Of a stretch of DNA of 64,000 nucleotides, positions 17,067 to 25,209 are shown piece by piece. Made by a program: the position numbers and the translations under genes. The stretch lies in NCBI RefSeq assembly GCF_030160275.1, contig NZ_BSOA01000015.1:147935-211934 (forward strand), read 5' to 3'. Source of the stretch: Dyella flagellata (GTDB lineage Bacteria > Pseudomonadota > Gammaproteobacteria > Xanthomonadales > Rhodanobacteraceae). Below the pieces are notes generated by a model. That model did not search any database, was not told the DNA's origin, and was given only the letters and a program-made list of their open reading frames with translations. Position 1 is the first letter of the stretch, and each line of letters starts with the position of its first letter.

Positions 17067-18142
17067 CGTCCCACCAACCGCATCGGGGCTGGAACCACGC
17101 CCCCCGGCTGCGGCGCGGGCGCACCGAACAAATCCGGGAAGGCCGCCGCCACCCGCCTCGCGGCCTCGGGTGCCGACAGGTCATGGGTGAGCAGCGAGCC
17201 GCTACGCGTACCGTACGGTCCGTACACCTTCGCGTCAGTCACGCAAAACAGGCCCATCGTCGGCACCTGTGAGGCCACCGCCAGATGCATCACGCCGCAG
17301 TCGGCGCTGATCACCAGATCCATCGCCGCCATCACCGCGCCCATGCGGCGGATGCTGCTGGAGTAATAGCTGGGCCAGCGCGAGCCGAGCATCGAGCGGC
17401 CGTGCATGGGGACAATTTCCACGATCGCGCAGCGCGGCGAAGATTCGCGCAGGGTCGCCAGAAATTCGCTCCACCATGGGGCCGGGTAGCATTTGTCGCC
17501 GGTGGCGTCGGCGAAGATGCCGACGGTGCAGCGCGCCTTTCCTTGTGGCTGCTCCGCCAACAGTTCACGCACCACGGTCTTGCCGCAGGTGCGCTCATCC
17601 TCGCTGAGACGGATATCCATGGCGGGAAAGCCCGGGCTTGCGTCCGGCGCCGGCGACGCATGCCAGCGCGCCAACGCGACCGGCCGCTGCGCCATGTGAT
17701 GCGGGGCCATGCTCTCCGGTACGACGTGTGTGAGCGTCGTCGATGACTGCTGGGCGTCAAAACCAAGCTTGTAGCGTGCGCGGAAAACGCGCGCCAGGGT
17801 GCGGCTGAAACCGGAGCGCAGGCACGGATCGATGATCAGGTCGTAGCGGGTCCGGCGAATGCGGAAGATCAGCGAAAGGAAGCTCAACGGGTGCTTGAAG
17901 CCGCGGCGCGGCAGGCAATAGATGTGCTTGACACTGAAGTACGTGGCGAACACGTCGGCGGCCAGCGGGCCTTCCGCCACGACGTCGATTTCCGCCCCCT
18001 TGTACAGGCGCTCCAGCTCCGCGATCAGCGGCGTCATCAGCAGCATGTTGCCCAGCCGATGATTAGGCCGGCACACCAGGATGCGATGTATCCCCTCGCG
18101 AGGAAGGCTTTCGCCGCAAGGATCGGCAGTGAACGCGCCCAA
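17063..18142 (-). CDS. Glycosyltransferase family 9 (heptosyltransferase-like)
   Basis: 359 residues from a TTG start at 18142. No ATG exists before the N-terminal nucleotide-sugar fold (GIHRILVCRPNHRLGNMLLMTPLIAELE). This TTG has a perfect GGAGG seven bases upstream, while a TTG 12 codons earlier lacks one. The GT9 pattern is clear: an N-terminal Rossmann half with RLGN...TPLI, and a C-terminal half with SADCGVMHLAVASQVPTMGLF, the donor-binding motif of WaaC/WaaF-type enzymes. It probably adds heptose or a related sugar to the lipopolysaccharide core. The last codons read into a REP element that supplies the stop. Confidence 0.8.
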   Translation of the reverse strand: MGAFTADPCGESLPREGIHRILVCRPNHRLGNMLLMTPLIAELERLYKGAEIDVVAEGPLAADVFATYFSVKHIYCLPRRGFKHPLSFLSLIFRIRRTRYDLIIDPCLRSGFSRTLARVFRARYKLGFDAQQSSTTLTHVVPESMAPHHMAQRPVALARWHASPAPDASPGFPAMDIRLSEDERTCGKTVVRELLAEQPQGKARCTVGIFADATGDKCYPAPWWSEFLATLRESSPRCAIVEIVPMHGRSMLGSRWPSYYSSSIRRMGAVMAAMDLVISADCGVMHLAVASQVPTMGLFCVTDAKVYGPYGTRSGSLLTHDLSAPEAARRVAAAFPDLFGAPAPQPGGVVPAPMRLVGR

Positions 18143-18231
18143 TGGGATACCTCCAGGCGTGGCTAGTGGGGGTTTCAAAGTCCGCCGCGGCCATCCCTGG
18201 TGGTGGAATTAAAGAGTGTGGAAGCACAAAC

Positions 18232-18260
18232 TTAGGTGATACTTATGCGTACGTTATAAT
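18232..18260 (+). promoter_or_regulatory. Sigma-70-like promoter upstream of the two-component genes
   Basis: TTAGGT, 17 bases, then TATAAT in the + direction, about 230 bases upstream of the response-regulator start. The consensus -10 and ideal spacing are visible. Since both flanking genes point outwards, the 18143-18487 gap must hold promoters for both sides. Confidence 0.5.
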
Positions 18261-18487
18261 TCTGTGATTCATTCACGAACGCAGACATTCCGTCACTTTT
18301 GCCGACTGTGAGTGCCCGTTCCGCTTGACTTGGCTGCGCCGCGCTCACTGCTATATTCGCCGCACACCCTGGTGCTGCCGGCGACCTCGAACGCAAAGCA
18401 CGCCGCCAGCTTATTGAAAGGCAGGCCGCGGAACCGGAGGCATACAGCCCCGGCGAGCCTGCCCTGCATGCATCGAAGGGAGCGGCT

Positions 18488-19159
18488 CTGAACATACTTG
18501 TCGTTGAAGATTCGATGCGCTTGCGCGAGTCACTCGGGCGGGGCCTGACCGCGTCCGGGTTTACCGTGGACAGTGTGGCCAACGGCATCCTGGCCTGCCA
18601 GCACCTGGATACCTACGACTACGAACTGATCGTGCTGGACCTGGGGCTGCCCGGCATGGATGGGCTTGGCGTGCTGCGCCATATCCAGGCCCGCAGCTCA
18701 CGCCCTCGTGTGCTGGTGCTGTCGGCGCGCGACCAGCTTTCCGATCGCATCGATGCGCTCAATCGCGGGGCAGACGATTACCTGGTCAAGCCGTTTTCCT
18801 TCGACGAACTGGTGGCGCGGCTGCATGCACTGGCGCGCCGGTCCAAGGACGCCCAGACGCCGCAGTTGGCCATCGGCACGCTCAGCCTGGACCCGGTCAC
18901 GCGCACCGTGCACGTACAAGACGAGCCGGTGACGCTTACGCCGCGCGAATTTTCCCTGCTCGAATTGCTGATGCGCCATCGCGGCCGGGCGTTTTCGCGC
19001 AGCGAAATACTCGAACGCCTGGCCGGCTGCGAATCCACTGCCTCGGACCGCAGCGTGGAAGTGCTGGTATTCGGTCTGCGGCGCAAGCTGGAGCATGCTG
19101 GCATTGGCGAACTGATCCACACCCGCCGCGGCTTCGGCTATCTGATCCCCAAAGGCTGA
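18488..19159 (+). CDS. OmpR-type response regulator, probable CTG start
   Basis: 223 residues if translation begins at CTG 18488. The first ATG (18515) would remove the first receiver strand with the acidic pocket, because NILVVEDS lies upstream of it. The CTG has AAGGGAG five bases upstream. With this start the phosphoacceptor is Asp51 (LIVLDLGLPG), the acidic pair is Glu7/Asp8 and the conserved lysine lies in YLVKPFS. A winged-helix DNA-binding domain follows (ARTVHVQDEPVTLTPREFSLLELLMRHRG to GFGYLIPKG, using VTLTPREF as the usual marker). It pairs with the kinase gene three bases after its stop. Confidence 0.85.
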   Translation: MNILVVEDSMRLRESLGRGLTASGFTVDSVANGILACQHLDTYDYELIVLDLGLPGMDGLGVLRHIQARSSRPRVLVLSARDQLSDRIDALNRGADDYLVKPFSFDELVARLHALARRSKDAQTPQLAIGTLSLDPVTRTVHVQDEPVTLTPREFSLLELLMRHRGRAFSRSEILERLAGCESTASDRSVEVLVFGLRRKLEHAGIGELIHTRRGFGYLIPKG

Positions 19160-19162
19160 GCG

Positions 19163-20578
19163 ATGCACCCTGCCACCGCCCTGCGCAGGACATCGCTGCG
19201 CTTTCGCACCACCCTGCTGGTGATCGCGGCGATCGTGGTGGTGCTGGGCACCGCCACGCTGGTGATCGACATTCGCGTGGACAACGAGGTGGCGCAGCGC
19301 GCGGATACCGACCTGCTGGAGCATGCGCAAGCGCTGGCAGACATCTTCACCGCGCGCACCAAGGCCTCCGGCCAAACCTTTCCTTCGCATTGGATTCCTT
19401 CGTTCCTGGCCGATGACGGCACCCTCTATTTCCGCATCGACTGCCGTGGCCAGCATGTTATGTCGTCCGACGAAGTCGCATCGCTCGCCTGGCCTACGCC
19501 CACGCAGGGCCAGTCCATGGCGTTCGCGGACGCGGCCGATCATCACGGCACCAAGCTACGCGCGATCGCCCTGCGCTTTTTTCCCGACCTCGACGCCATG
19601 CATGATGCGCCCGCCGATTCCGGCGCTGCGGCGAATGAATCGACGGCTGCGCCCGATTGCCTGCTGGGACTGGCGGCTGATCGTAGCGAAGCGCTGGATT
19701 TCCAACGCTCCCTGGACCACATTGAATTCGGTTGCGTGGTGCTGGGCTTCCTGATCGTCGCCATTCTCACGCCCCTGCTGGTTACGCGCAGCCTGCGCCC
19801 GCTGGCGGGCCTGGCCCTGGCGATGGACCAGATCGGTCCCGATACGCCGAGCATGCGGCTGCAGAGCACCAGGATTCGCGAACTCGCGCCGCTGATCGCA
19901 CGCTTCAACGCGGTGCTATCGCGCATGGAGGAAGGCTTGCTGCGCGAGCGCCAGTTCGCCAGCGGCGTGGCGCACGAATTGCGCACGCCCTTGGCGGAAC
20001 TGCGTACCGCCATCGAAGTGGAACTGCGCTATCCCAGCGACCGCGACGTGCGGGAAGTGCTGGCGGATCTCGGCGACATCGGCGCAAAAATGGAACGCAT
20101 CGTAACGGCCCTGTTGCTGTTGACGCGTATCGAAGCGGGCATCGAGCAGCTCTCCCTGCAACCGGTGGATGTTGGTGCTCTTACCCACGCGCTGCTCGAT
20201 CGGTATCGGCAGCGCTTGCACGAACGGGCGCTGCAATTGCAGGTGGAAATCGAGCCGCAGGTCATGTGGAGAGCCGATGCCACCTTGCTGGATGTATTGC
20301 TGGGCAATCTGCTCGGCAACGCGTTAGCTTACGCTCCCGCCGGCAGCACCATCATGCTGCGCTGTACGGCGCTCAGCTGGTCGGTGACCAATCCAGCGCC
20401 TGAGCTGACCGAACAAGATGTCGCCCACATGAAGCAGCGGTTCTGGCGCAAGGGCAAGGAGGCCGGCGTGCATACCGGGCTTGGCCTGGCCCTGGCGGCT
20501 TCGGTGGCGCGGGCGCAGTCGTTGCGGCTGGGGTTGGCACTGCAGGACGCGAATTTGCAGGCGAGCGTGACACGTTGA
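19163..20578 (+). CDS. Sensor histidine kinase, partner of the upstream regulator
   Basis: 471 residues. Two membrane helices (about 15-36 and 192-212) bracket a periplasmic sensor of about 155 residues. A HAMP-like linker follows (LVTRSLRPLAGLALAMDQIG), then the dimerisation helix with the phosphorylated histidine in GVAHELRTPLAELR. The ATP-binding domain has LLGNLLGNALAYAP as N box and a reduced G2 box (HTGLGLALAASVARAQ). The G1 box DxGxG is not evident (TNPAPELTEQD), so the catalytic domain is somewhat divergent. The gene follows the regulator at three bases and is closed by a strong hairpin. The signal sensed is unknown. Confidence 0.85.
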   Translation: MHPATALRRTSLRFRTTLLVIAAIVVVLGTATLVIDIRVDNEVAQRADTDLLEHAQALADIFTARTKASGQTFPSHWIPSFLADDGTLYFRIDCRGQHVMSSDEVASLAWPTPTQGQSMAFADAADHHGTKLRAIALRFFPDLDAMHDAPADSGAAANESTAAPDCLLGLAADRSEALDFQRSLDHIEFGCVVLGFLIVAILTPLLVTRSLRPLAGLALAMDQIGPDTPSMRLQSTRIRELAPLIARFNAVLSRMEEGLLRERQFASGVAHELRTPLAELRTAIEVELRYPSDRDVREVLADLGDIGAKMERIVTALLLLTRIEAGIEQLSLQPVDVGALTHALLDRYRQRLHERALQLQVEIEPQVMWRADATLLDVLLGNLLGNALAYAPAGSTIMLRCTALSWSVTNPAPELTEQDVAHMKQRFWRKGKEAGVHTGLGLALAASVARAQSLRLGLALQDANLQASVTR

Positions 20579-20596
20579 ACGCTTATCCGGCTTACG

Positions 20597-20624
20597 CAAC
20601 CGCCTCTCCTTCGAGAGGCGGTTG
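20597..20624. terminator. Perfect 12-bp hairpin terminator
   Basis: CAACCGCCTCTC and GAGAGGCGGTTG pair perfectly with a CTTC loop between the convergent kinase and HEYAE-protein genes. Confidence 0.65.
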
Positions 20625-20631
20625 CCAGTCA

Positions 20632-21777
20632 CTACTGCACGACTGGATGGGAGATAGCACAGCTATTGGTGTCATTGGACCAGGTAGCCTGCATCGCAAA
20701 GCTGCCCGTCGCCATTGCCACGTTCGCCGCACCGCCGACCGTGCCCGGCGCGATCCACGCGCATTCGTCAGCGTTTTCCTCGCCGTTGGAACGGCTGTGG
20801 CGCTGATGGTTGGTCCAGCCTCCGGCCGGATTCTGGTCGGTAACGGTTTCGGCGTATTCGTGTCCGTTGACGATCGAGAAGCCATCCACCACGCCGGCCG
20901 AACCGCTATTGACGTAGTTCTCGCCGCAGCTGGTCGTCATGTCCAACACATACGGCATGTTGGTGAAGGCGACGTCGCCGTAAGGCGATGACACCGCGCC
21001 ACCGGACAGCGTGGTGTCGCCGTTATAGTCGTGCCACGCGCAGAAATTGCCGCTGGTGGTATTGAATCCATCCGGATGCGTGCCCGAAGGCGACAGGATG
21101 ACGTATTGCACGTAGCGATTGGAGGCCGCGGTGGTATTGCCGAAATGCGCTGCCGCGTTGATTGCTTCCTGCGCCAACTGCGCACCGGTCGCTTGGGAGG
21201 GCGAAGCGACGGAGTTGTCGTACCAGATGCCCGCGTAGACCGTGCCGGCCGCCGGATAGCCGACATGCGCGGCGGCCGACGGACACGAGGTAGCACCGGT
21301 TCCCACCAGCGAGCCATCGCAATATTGCGTCATCGTGCCGGACCACAGCTCGCCATTGGTGCCCAGGCCCTTGAACATCTGCTGTAGATGGGGCACCGCA
21401 CCGGCCGCGTCCCCGGACAGGGTCATATTGCCGTTGGCATCGGTACCGGCGGTTCCCCACTGGCTGCCATAAACCACCAGATACACCTTCGGCTGACCGC
21501 TGGTGACGCCGATGCCATCTACGCCGCCGCCATAGGAGAGCGTTTTCGTACTGGTCGTCGTCGACGCGTTGGCGCCCTGCAATTTCTCGTACGCATTCAT
21601 GCGATGCAGGGCTTCCTGGGTCGGCACCGCGCCATGGCGGTAACCATGTCCATACGCCGGCGAATATGGATTGCTGACCGGCGCGACGTCGGTTGCCGAC
21701 GCCGCCATGGTTGAAACAGCGAACAAGGCGGAGACTGCCATCGTTTTCAGCAGGCCGCGCTTTGCGTAATCGTGCAT
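20632..21777 (-). CDS. Secreted protein with HEYAE motif (metalloprotease- or EXORDIUM-like)
   Basis: 381 residues with a signal peptide (about 1-28). The mature part contains PKVYLVVYGSQWGT, a repeated cysteine pattern (QYCDGS, NFCAWH, TSCGEN, DECAWI) and near the end VNGHEYAETVTDQNPAGGW. HEYAE resembles the zinc-binding helix HExxx(E/H) with a following glutamate. The wording also recalls the plant phosphate-induced/EXORDIUM family (HELAETVTDP...GW). I cannot decide between a true protease and a non-enzymatic relative. It is a single gene, with a hairpin before it and one after it. Confidence 0.6.
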   Translation of the reverse strand: MHDYAKRGLLKTMAVSALFAVSTMAASATDVAPVSNPYSPAYGHGYRHGAVPTQEALHRMNAYEKLQGANASTTTSTKTLSYGGGVDGIGVTSGQPKVYLVVYGSQWGTAGTDANGNMTLSGDAAGAVPHLQQMFKGLGTNGELWSGTMTQYCDGSLVGTGATSCPSAAAHVGYPAAGTVYAGIWYDNSVASPSQATGAQLAQEAINAAAHFGNTTAASNRYVQYVILSPSGTHPDGFNTTSGNFCAWHDYNGDTTLSGGAVSSPYGDVAFTNMPYVLDMTTSCGENYVNSGSAGVVDGFSIVNGHEYAETVTDQNPAGGWTNHQRHSRSNGEENADECAWIAPGTVGGAANVAMATGSFAMQATWSNDTNSCAISHPVVQ

Positions 21778-22138
21778 GTATTTCCCCTCGGAAAAGTGAA
21801 ATAAGGAAAGTACCCGCCACGGCGTAACGTGCAGGGTTCACACCGTTCAGCGGGACCCGTACCACACACCTCTACGATTAAGCTTGCTTTCGCCGGGCAC
21901 GCATCTCCCCCACCCGCTTGAACGCAGGCTTGGATGAATGCATGGCATGGAACTCCCTCGACGAAATCGTTCGCCGCTCCCCAGCGGCGAACGCGCGCAA
22001 ACTAATCGAAGACAAAACGAGAAGACAAGGGCGCGTGCAACAGTACGCCGGCGTTCGTAGGCTGGAATGACAATCCCGGCACACTGGCCCCAATACCGCG
22101 ATAGGCGGGCATGGCAATGCTGGGATTGTCATCCCAGC
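21778..22138. other. 361-base gap upstream of the HEYAE gene
   Basis: No gene supported. It contains a perfect 10-base hairpin (GTTCGCCGCT...AGCGGCGAAC, 21969-21992) and most of a REP pair. The hairpin may end the PAP2-like transcript coming from the right. Confidence 0.5.
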
Positions 22139-22142
22139 CTAC
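22057..22142. repeat. REP pair; right arm supplies the stop codon of the PAP2-like gene
   Basis: Left arm GTAGGCTGGAATGACAATCC, right arm ATTGTCATCCCAGCCTAC. The TAG stop of the PAP2-like gene (22139-22141 on -) is the REP edge. Confidence 0.9.
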
Positions 22143-22816
22143 TGGAAATAGTGGATGAAGCCGATCTTGAACCCGCCGGGTAGCCAGCTGATGATCAGGG
22201 GCGATTGGCGGCGCGATGCGTAAATGCCGAACCCCACGCCCACCGCCGCACCGACCAGCGCGTCGCTCTGCCAGTGGCCACGCGTCTTCACTCGCGCCAC
22301 CGCGTCATAAGCCGGTAGTAAGGCCAGTGCGTACACCGCCGGATGCTCTTCGCCGTAGCTGGCCATGAAAGGAGTTACCGCGGCAGAGATCGCCGCCACC
22401 TCGCCACTCGGAAAGCTCTTCGCGCGCGTGCCGCGGAAAAACAGGTCCGGATTGGACGTTTGCGAGGGCCGTTCGCGTTGGAAAGCGTATTTCATCGCCT
22501 CGGTGGTAACTCCGGTGAACGCCAACGCATCCACCGAACGCCACAGCGTATCGCCAAACTGGTCGTGGTCGCCGAAGGCCAGCGCCCCGATGCCGACGGA
22601 AGCAATGGTTCCGTACAACACGCCGCTCTGAATATTGCGATTCCATACGCCGGAATTGTCGTACGCGACGCGATGGTCGATGCCAAGAAAGCCGCCGCCT
22701 GCCCATGCGCTGTTCGGCCACAAGCATGCTGCGCACAATATCGCCAGCGACCAAAAATGATGCCTAGAAAGCACTGCAATCACGACACGCCATCCACTGC
22801 CTTGGCATGTTTCCAC
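22139..22816 (-). CDS. PAP2-superfamily membrane protein with altered PSGH motif
   Basis: Up to 225 residues; starts are GTG codons and uncertain (22816 or 22783). After a signal-like hydrophobic segment (ending NSAWAGGG) the three PAP2 motifs are present: KYAFQRERP (109-117), FPSGEVAA (135-142) and ARVKTRGHWQSD (174-185). The second motif normally reads PSGH, its histidine taking part in catalysis, but here it is PSGE. The protein is therefore either a variant phosphatase on lipid or phospho-sugar substrates or a non-catalytic relative. The stop codon lies in a REP element. Confidence 0.75.
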   Translation of the reverse strand: METCQGSGWRVVIAVLSRHHFWSLAILCAACLWPNSAWAGGGFLGIDHRVAYDNSGVWNRNIQSGVLYGTIASVGIGALAFGDHDQFGDTLWRSVDALAFTGVTTEAMKYAFQRERPSQTSNPDLFFRGTRAKSFPSGEVAAISAAVTPFMASYGEEHPAVYALALLPAYDAVARVKTRGHWQSDALVGAAVGVGFGIYASRRQSPLIISWLPGGFKIGFIHYFQ

Positions 22817-22999
22817 TCACGCCAACTCGACCCTATGCCTTTCTTCTTAGCATTGGCTTAGCGCGCGGTGAAGTTTGCGCTACGTTTCAATTGCAGCGGC
22901 GCGCATGGATGCCATGGCGCGCTGATATCACTTCCTCGTCACTTGGCATTTACGCACGCAGGTCAGCCCACCAACCTGCGTGCACGAATAAGCGCCCTT

Positions 23000-24031
23000 T
23001 TAGAACTGCAGCGTACCGCCCGCCAACTGATTCACCTCGGCCATGATCGCCGCCATCTGCGGGCCTGACTTCAGCGCGTAGTTGCCACCGGTGTAGCCCC
23101 ACCAATCCCAGCATCCATAGGGGTTGTAAGGCACTGTCGCATTGATGGTCTGCGGATACAGCACGATGATGTTGTTGGTATCAGCCCATTCGTTGATGCC
23201 GGCATACTGCACGAACGTGGTGCCGATGGTTTCCTGGTTTTGCGAGCAACCATGCAAGGCCACCAGCAATCGGCAGGACTGCCCTTGCGCGCAATTTTGC
23301 GGCACGTAGACCCAGCCGCTGCTATCCATGGAAATGGCGGCACAGTTGCTGTCCGGACAGAACGCATCCTGGTCGAACTGGATGAAGCTGCCGCCGAGCG
23401 TCCCGTCATTGCGCGCGTTGAGCTGTCCGTAGAACTGGCCTAGGAAGGTCTGCTCGGCATCGAAACCGCAGTTGTTCATGTATGGCGCGGCAAGGTACGA
23501 GCAAGCGACCACCGAGTCAGGCGTGATCCATGCGTGCTCGGCGGCAGTGTAGTTGTTGTAAGTGATGTTCGCCGTGGAGGTGAAGCTCTGGTAGTAGCTG
23601 TAGAGATCGTCCATGGCCGCCTGGTAGTTCACCGTATCCAGCATGCCGCTGAACATATAGATCGGCTTGCCGGCGATGTTGCCGGTGGGATCGATCGTGC
23701 CCGCCGCCGCTTGCTGATTGGTGTAGTCCACCAGCGAAGACACGGGCACGCCATTGCCTGTGGCGCAGGCGCTGCCCCAATACGCTTCGTTGTTTTGCGC
23801 GCAGTAGTAAGCGCCACCGGCCATCACGGCGGTGCCGAAAATGGCCTGGGAATAGGCCACCTGCAATTGAACGGCCATATAACCACCGGAAGAGATGCCG
23901 GCAACGGTGACCGAAGACGGCGCAATGTTATAGGCGCCGAGTGGGGAAGCGGCCCACGCCCATGGAGAAAGCAGCAGCGCAACGCCAAGCAGCAGCATTC
24001 GCATCGAAAGCCTGGTGAATCTCGACACCAT
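23000..24031 (-). CDS. Exported PHB-depolymerase/feruloyl-esterase-like hydrolase
   Basis: 343 residues, start with AAGGAGGG eight bases upstream and a signal peptide (about 10-28, ending AWAAS). The lipase box GISSGGYM gives Ser47 as nucleophile near the N-terminus. The second conserved block LLVALHGCSQNQETIGTTFVQYAGINEWADTNNIIVLYPQT and the end NPYGCWDWWGYTGGNYALKSGPQMAAI match extracellular type 2 short-chain PHA depolymerases. It would cleave polyhydroxybutyrate or related esters outside the cell. Single gene. Confidence 0.85.
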   Translation of the reverse strand: MVSRFTRLSMRMLLLGVALLLSPWAWAASPLGAYNIAPSSVTVAGISSGGYMAVQLQVAYSQAIFGTAVMAGGAYYCAQNNEAYWGSACATGNGVPVSSLVDYTNQQAAAGTIDPTGNIAGKPIYMFSGMLDTVNYQAAMDDLYSYYQSFTSTANITYNNYTAAEHAWITPDSVVACSYLAAPYMNNCGFDAEQTFLGQFYGQLNARNDGTLGGSFIQFDQDAFCPDSNCAAISMDSSGWVYVPQNCAQGQSCRLLVALHGCSQNQETIGTTFVQYAGINEWADTNNIIVLYPQTINATVPYNPYGCWDWWGYTGGNYALKSGPQMAAIMAEVNQLAGGTLQF

Positions 24032-24410
24032 GACGACGCCCTCCTTAAATCAGATACGCAGGTTGGAATCGCGCAGCCGCGTGCATCCGGCACCCCTGGA
24101 AGCCGGATGGTGTTCGGCAAACGCATGCCGGTTGTTGCTGATTTAGGAGAACACCAAAGAGAAGTCGGCGGAATTGGACTTAGGGGCAAGGCGCAATGTG
24201 CCGTCCACAGCTCCTTCGCAAAACTGGACCCTTCGCTGATGCCGTTTCCGAGCGGGTCGTCATTCCGGCGAAGGCCGGAATCCATGGCAAATACGAAGCA
24301 TGGATTCCGGCCTTCGCCGGAATGACGCGCAAAATCATAGGCTCTACTACCGCTATCTCTTTTGAAGATGGTCTTGAGCAGAAAAGCGTGGGGATACTAG
24401 GCTTTTGGGA
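24032..24410. other. 379-base gap with a long inverted repeat
   Basis: No gene supported. Apart from the promoter region of the esterase, it holds a 28-base perfect inverted repeat described separately. Confidence 0.5.
24259..24326. repeat. 28-bp perfect inverted repeat of a dispersed family
   Basis: Arms begin GTCATTCCGGCGAAGGCC and are exact reverse complements around a 12-base spacer. Similar GTCATTCCGGCGAAGGCCGG palindromes are widespread between genes in many proteobacteria (general knowledge). It differs from the GTAGGCTGGGATG family here. Confidence 0.8.
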
Positions 24411-24722
24411 TCAATGCGAAGTGCCGCTCGTCGCGGGATTGCTGCCACCCATATCGGAGTTCGTCGTCTCCCGCTTTTTCTTCATCGAATGCTTATGATG
24501 GTACGTACTCGACGCGCCGCTATTGGACGGCATGCTTTGTTGTGGGCTGGTGCTGGGCTGCATGGTTTGGGGCGGCGCGCTCTGCTGCATGCTGCCTGGC
24601 GGCATGCCTGAGCCATTGGTTTGCGGATTGGCAGCGGTACCGGTGGTCTGGGCAAGCGCTTGTCCGCCTGTCGTCATCCCGGCCAGCACGAAAGCGGCAA
24701 GAAGTACACGGGTTGCACGCAT
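24411..24722 (-). CDS. Small secreted low-complexity protein
   Basis: 103 residues. The start has AGGAGA upstream. A signal peptide (1-24, ending ALAQ) is followed by a Ser/Pro/Gln/Met-rich tail with repeats of SMQQSAPPQTMQPS type, then a short basic patch (YHHKHSMKKKRE). No domain recognised. It may be a cell-envelope stress or adhesive peptide; function unknown. Confidence 0.6.
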   Translation of the reverse strand: MRATRVLLAAFVLAGMTTGGQALAQTTGTAANPQTNGSGMPPGSMQQSAPPQTMQPSTSPQQSMPSNSGASSTYHHKHSMKKKRETTNSDMGGSNPATSGTSH

Positions 24723-24831
24723 GATGCGGATCTCCTGATCAGTCGTCGAGTGCGATCACGTTAGCCATGGCGGCGTGAGTCAAACGGCAAGATTCGATCA
24801 TCTCGCGGTGCAGCCAGTCCGCTGCACAACA

Positions 24832-24856
24832 AAGAGGGCGCTGCACGCGCCCTCTT
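24832..24856 (-). terminator. Hairpin after the CsbD-like gene
   Basis: AAGAGGGCGC and GCGCCCTCTT pair perfectly around TGCAC, about 60 bases past the CsbD-like stop on -. Confidence 0.6.
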
Positions 24857-24915
24857 CCGACTCGATCCATGGGTTAGTTTGCTCCCTTGGAGATTTGCAA
24901 CGCCGCGATGCGACG

Positions 24916-25098
24916 CTAGTGATCGTGGTGCTTATGCATTTCGTCCTTGTTTTTTCCTATTTCCTTTTGAAGTTTGCCGGCTTCCTTTTCGAGCTTGCCA
25001 GCTGCTTCGCGCGCCGGATTACCGGTCATTTTGCCGGCCGCTTCTTTCGCGGCTCCCTTGATTTCGTGTTTGCTGCCTTCCACGCGATTCTTGTCCAT
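24916..25098 (-). CDS. CsbD-family stress protein
   Basis: 60 residues: MDKNRVEGSKHEIKGAAKEAAGKMTGNP and on. This is the UPF0337/CsbD pattern of short hydrophilic helices with the conserved KGxxKEAxGK segment, and a His-rich tail (HKHHDH). A GGGAGGC ribosome site precedes the ATG. CsbD-like proteins are abundant general-stress proteins of unknown mechanism. It has its own terminator hairpin. Confidence 0.85.
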   Translation of the reverse strand: MDKNRVEGSKHEIKGAAKEAAGKMTGNPAREAAGKLEKEAGKLQKEIGKNKDEMHKHHDH

Positions 25099-25209
25099 GC
25101 TTGCCTCCCATGTTCAGAAACGAGCATCCATCATGCTGAGGTGTCAGATAGCGGGCAGTGCAAACCAGGTGAAGAACACATCCAAGCTTCGGAGCATGCG
25201 CTTGTGCGC

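Noticed and set aside
18325-18357. TTGACT ... TATATT as promoter of the response regulator
   Set aside because: Spacing is 21 bases, too long; the TTAGGT-17-TATAAT pair upstream is better.
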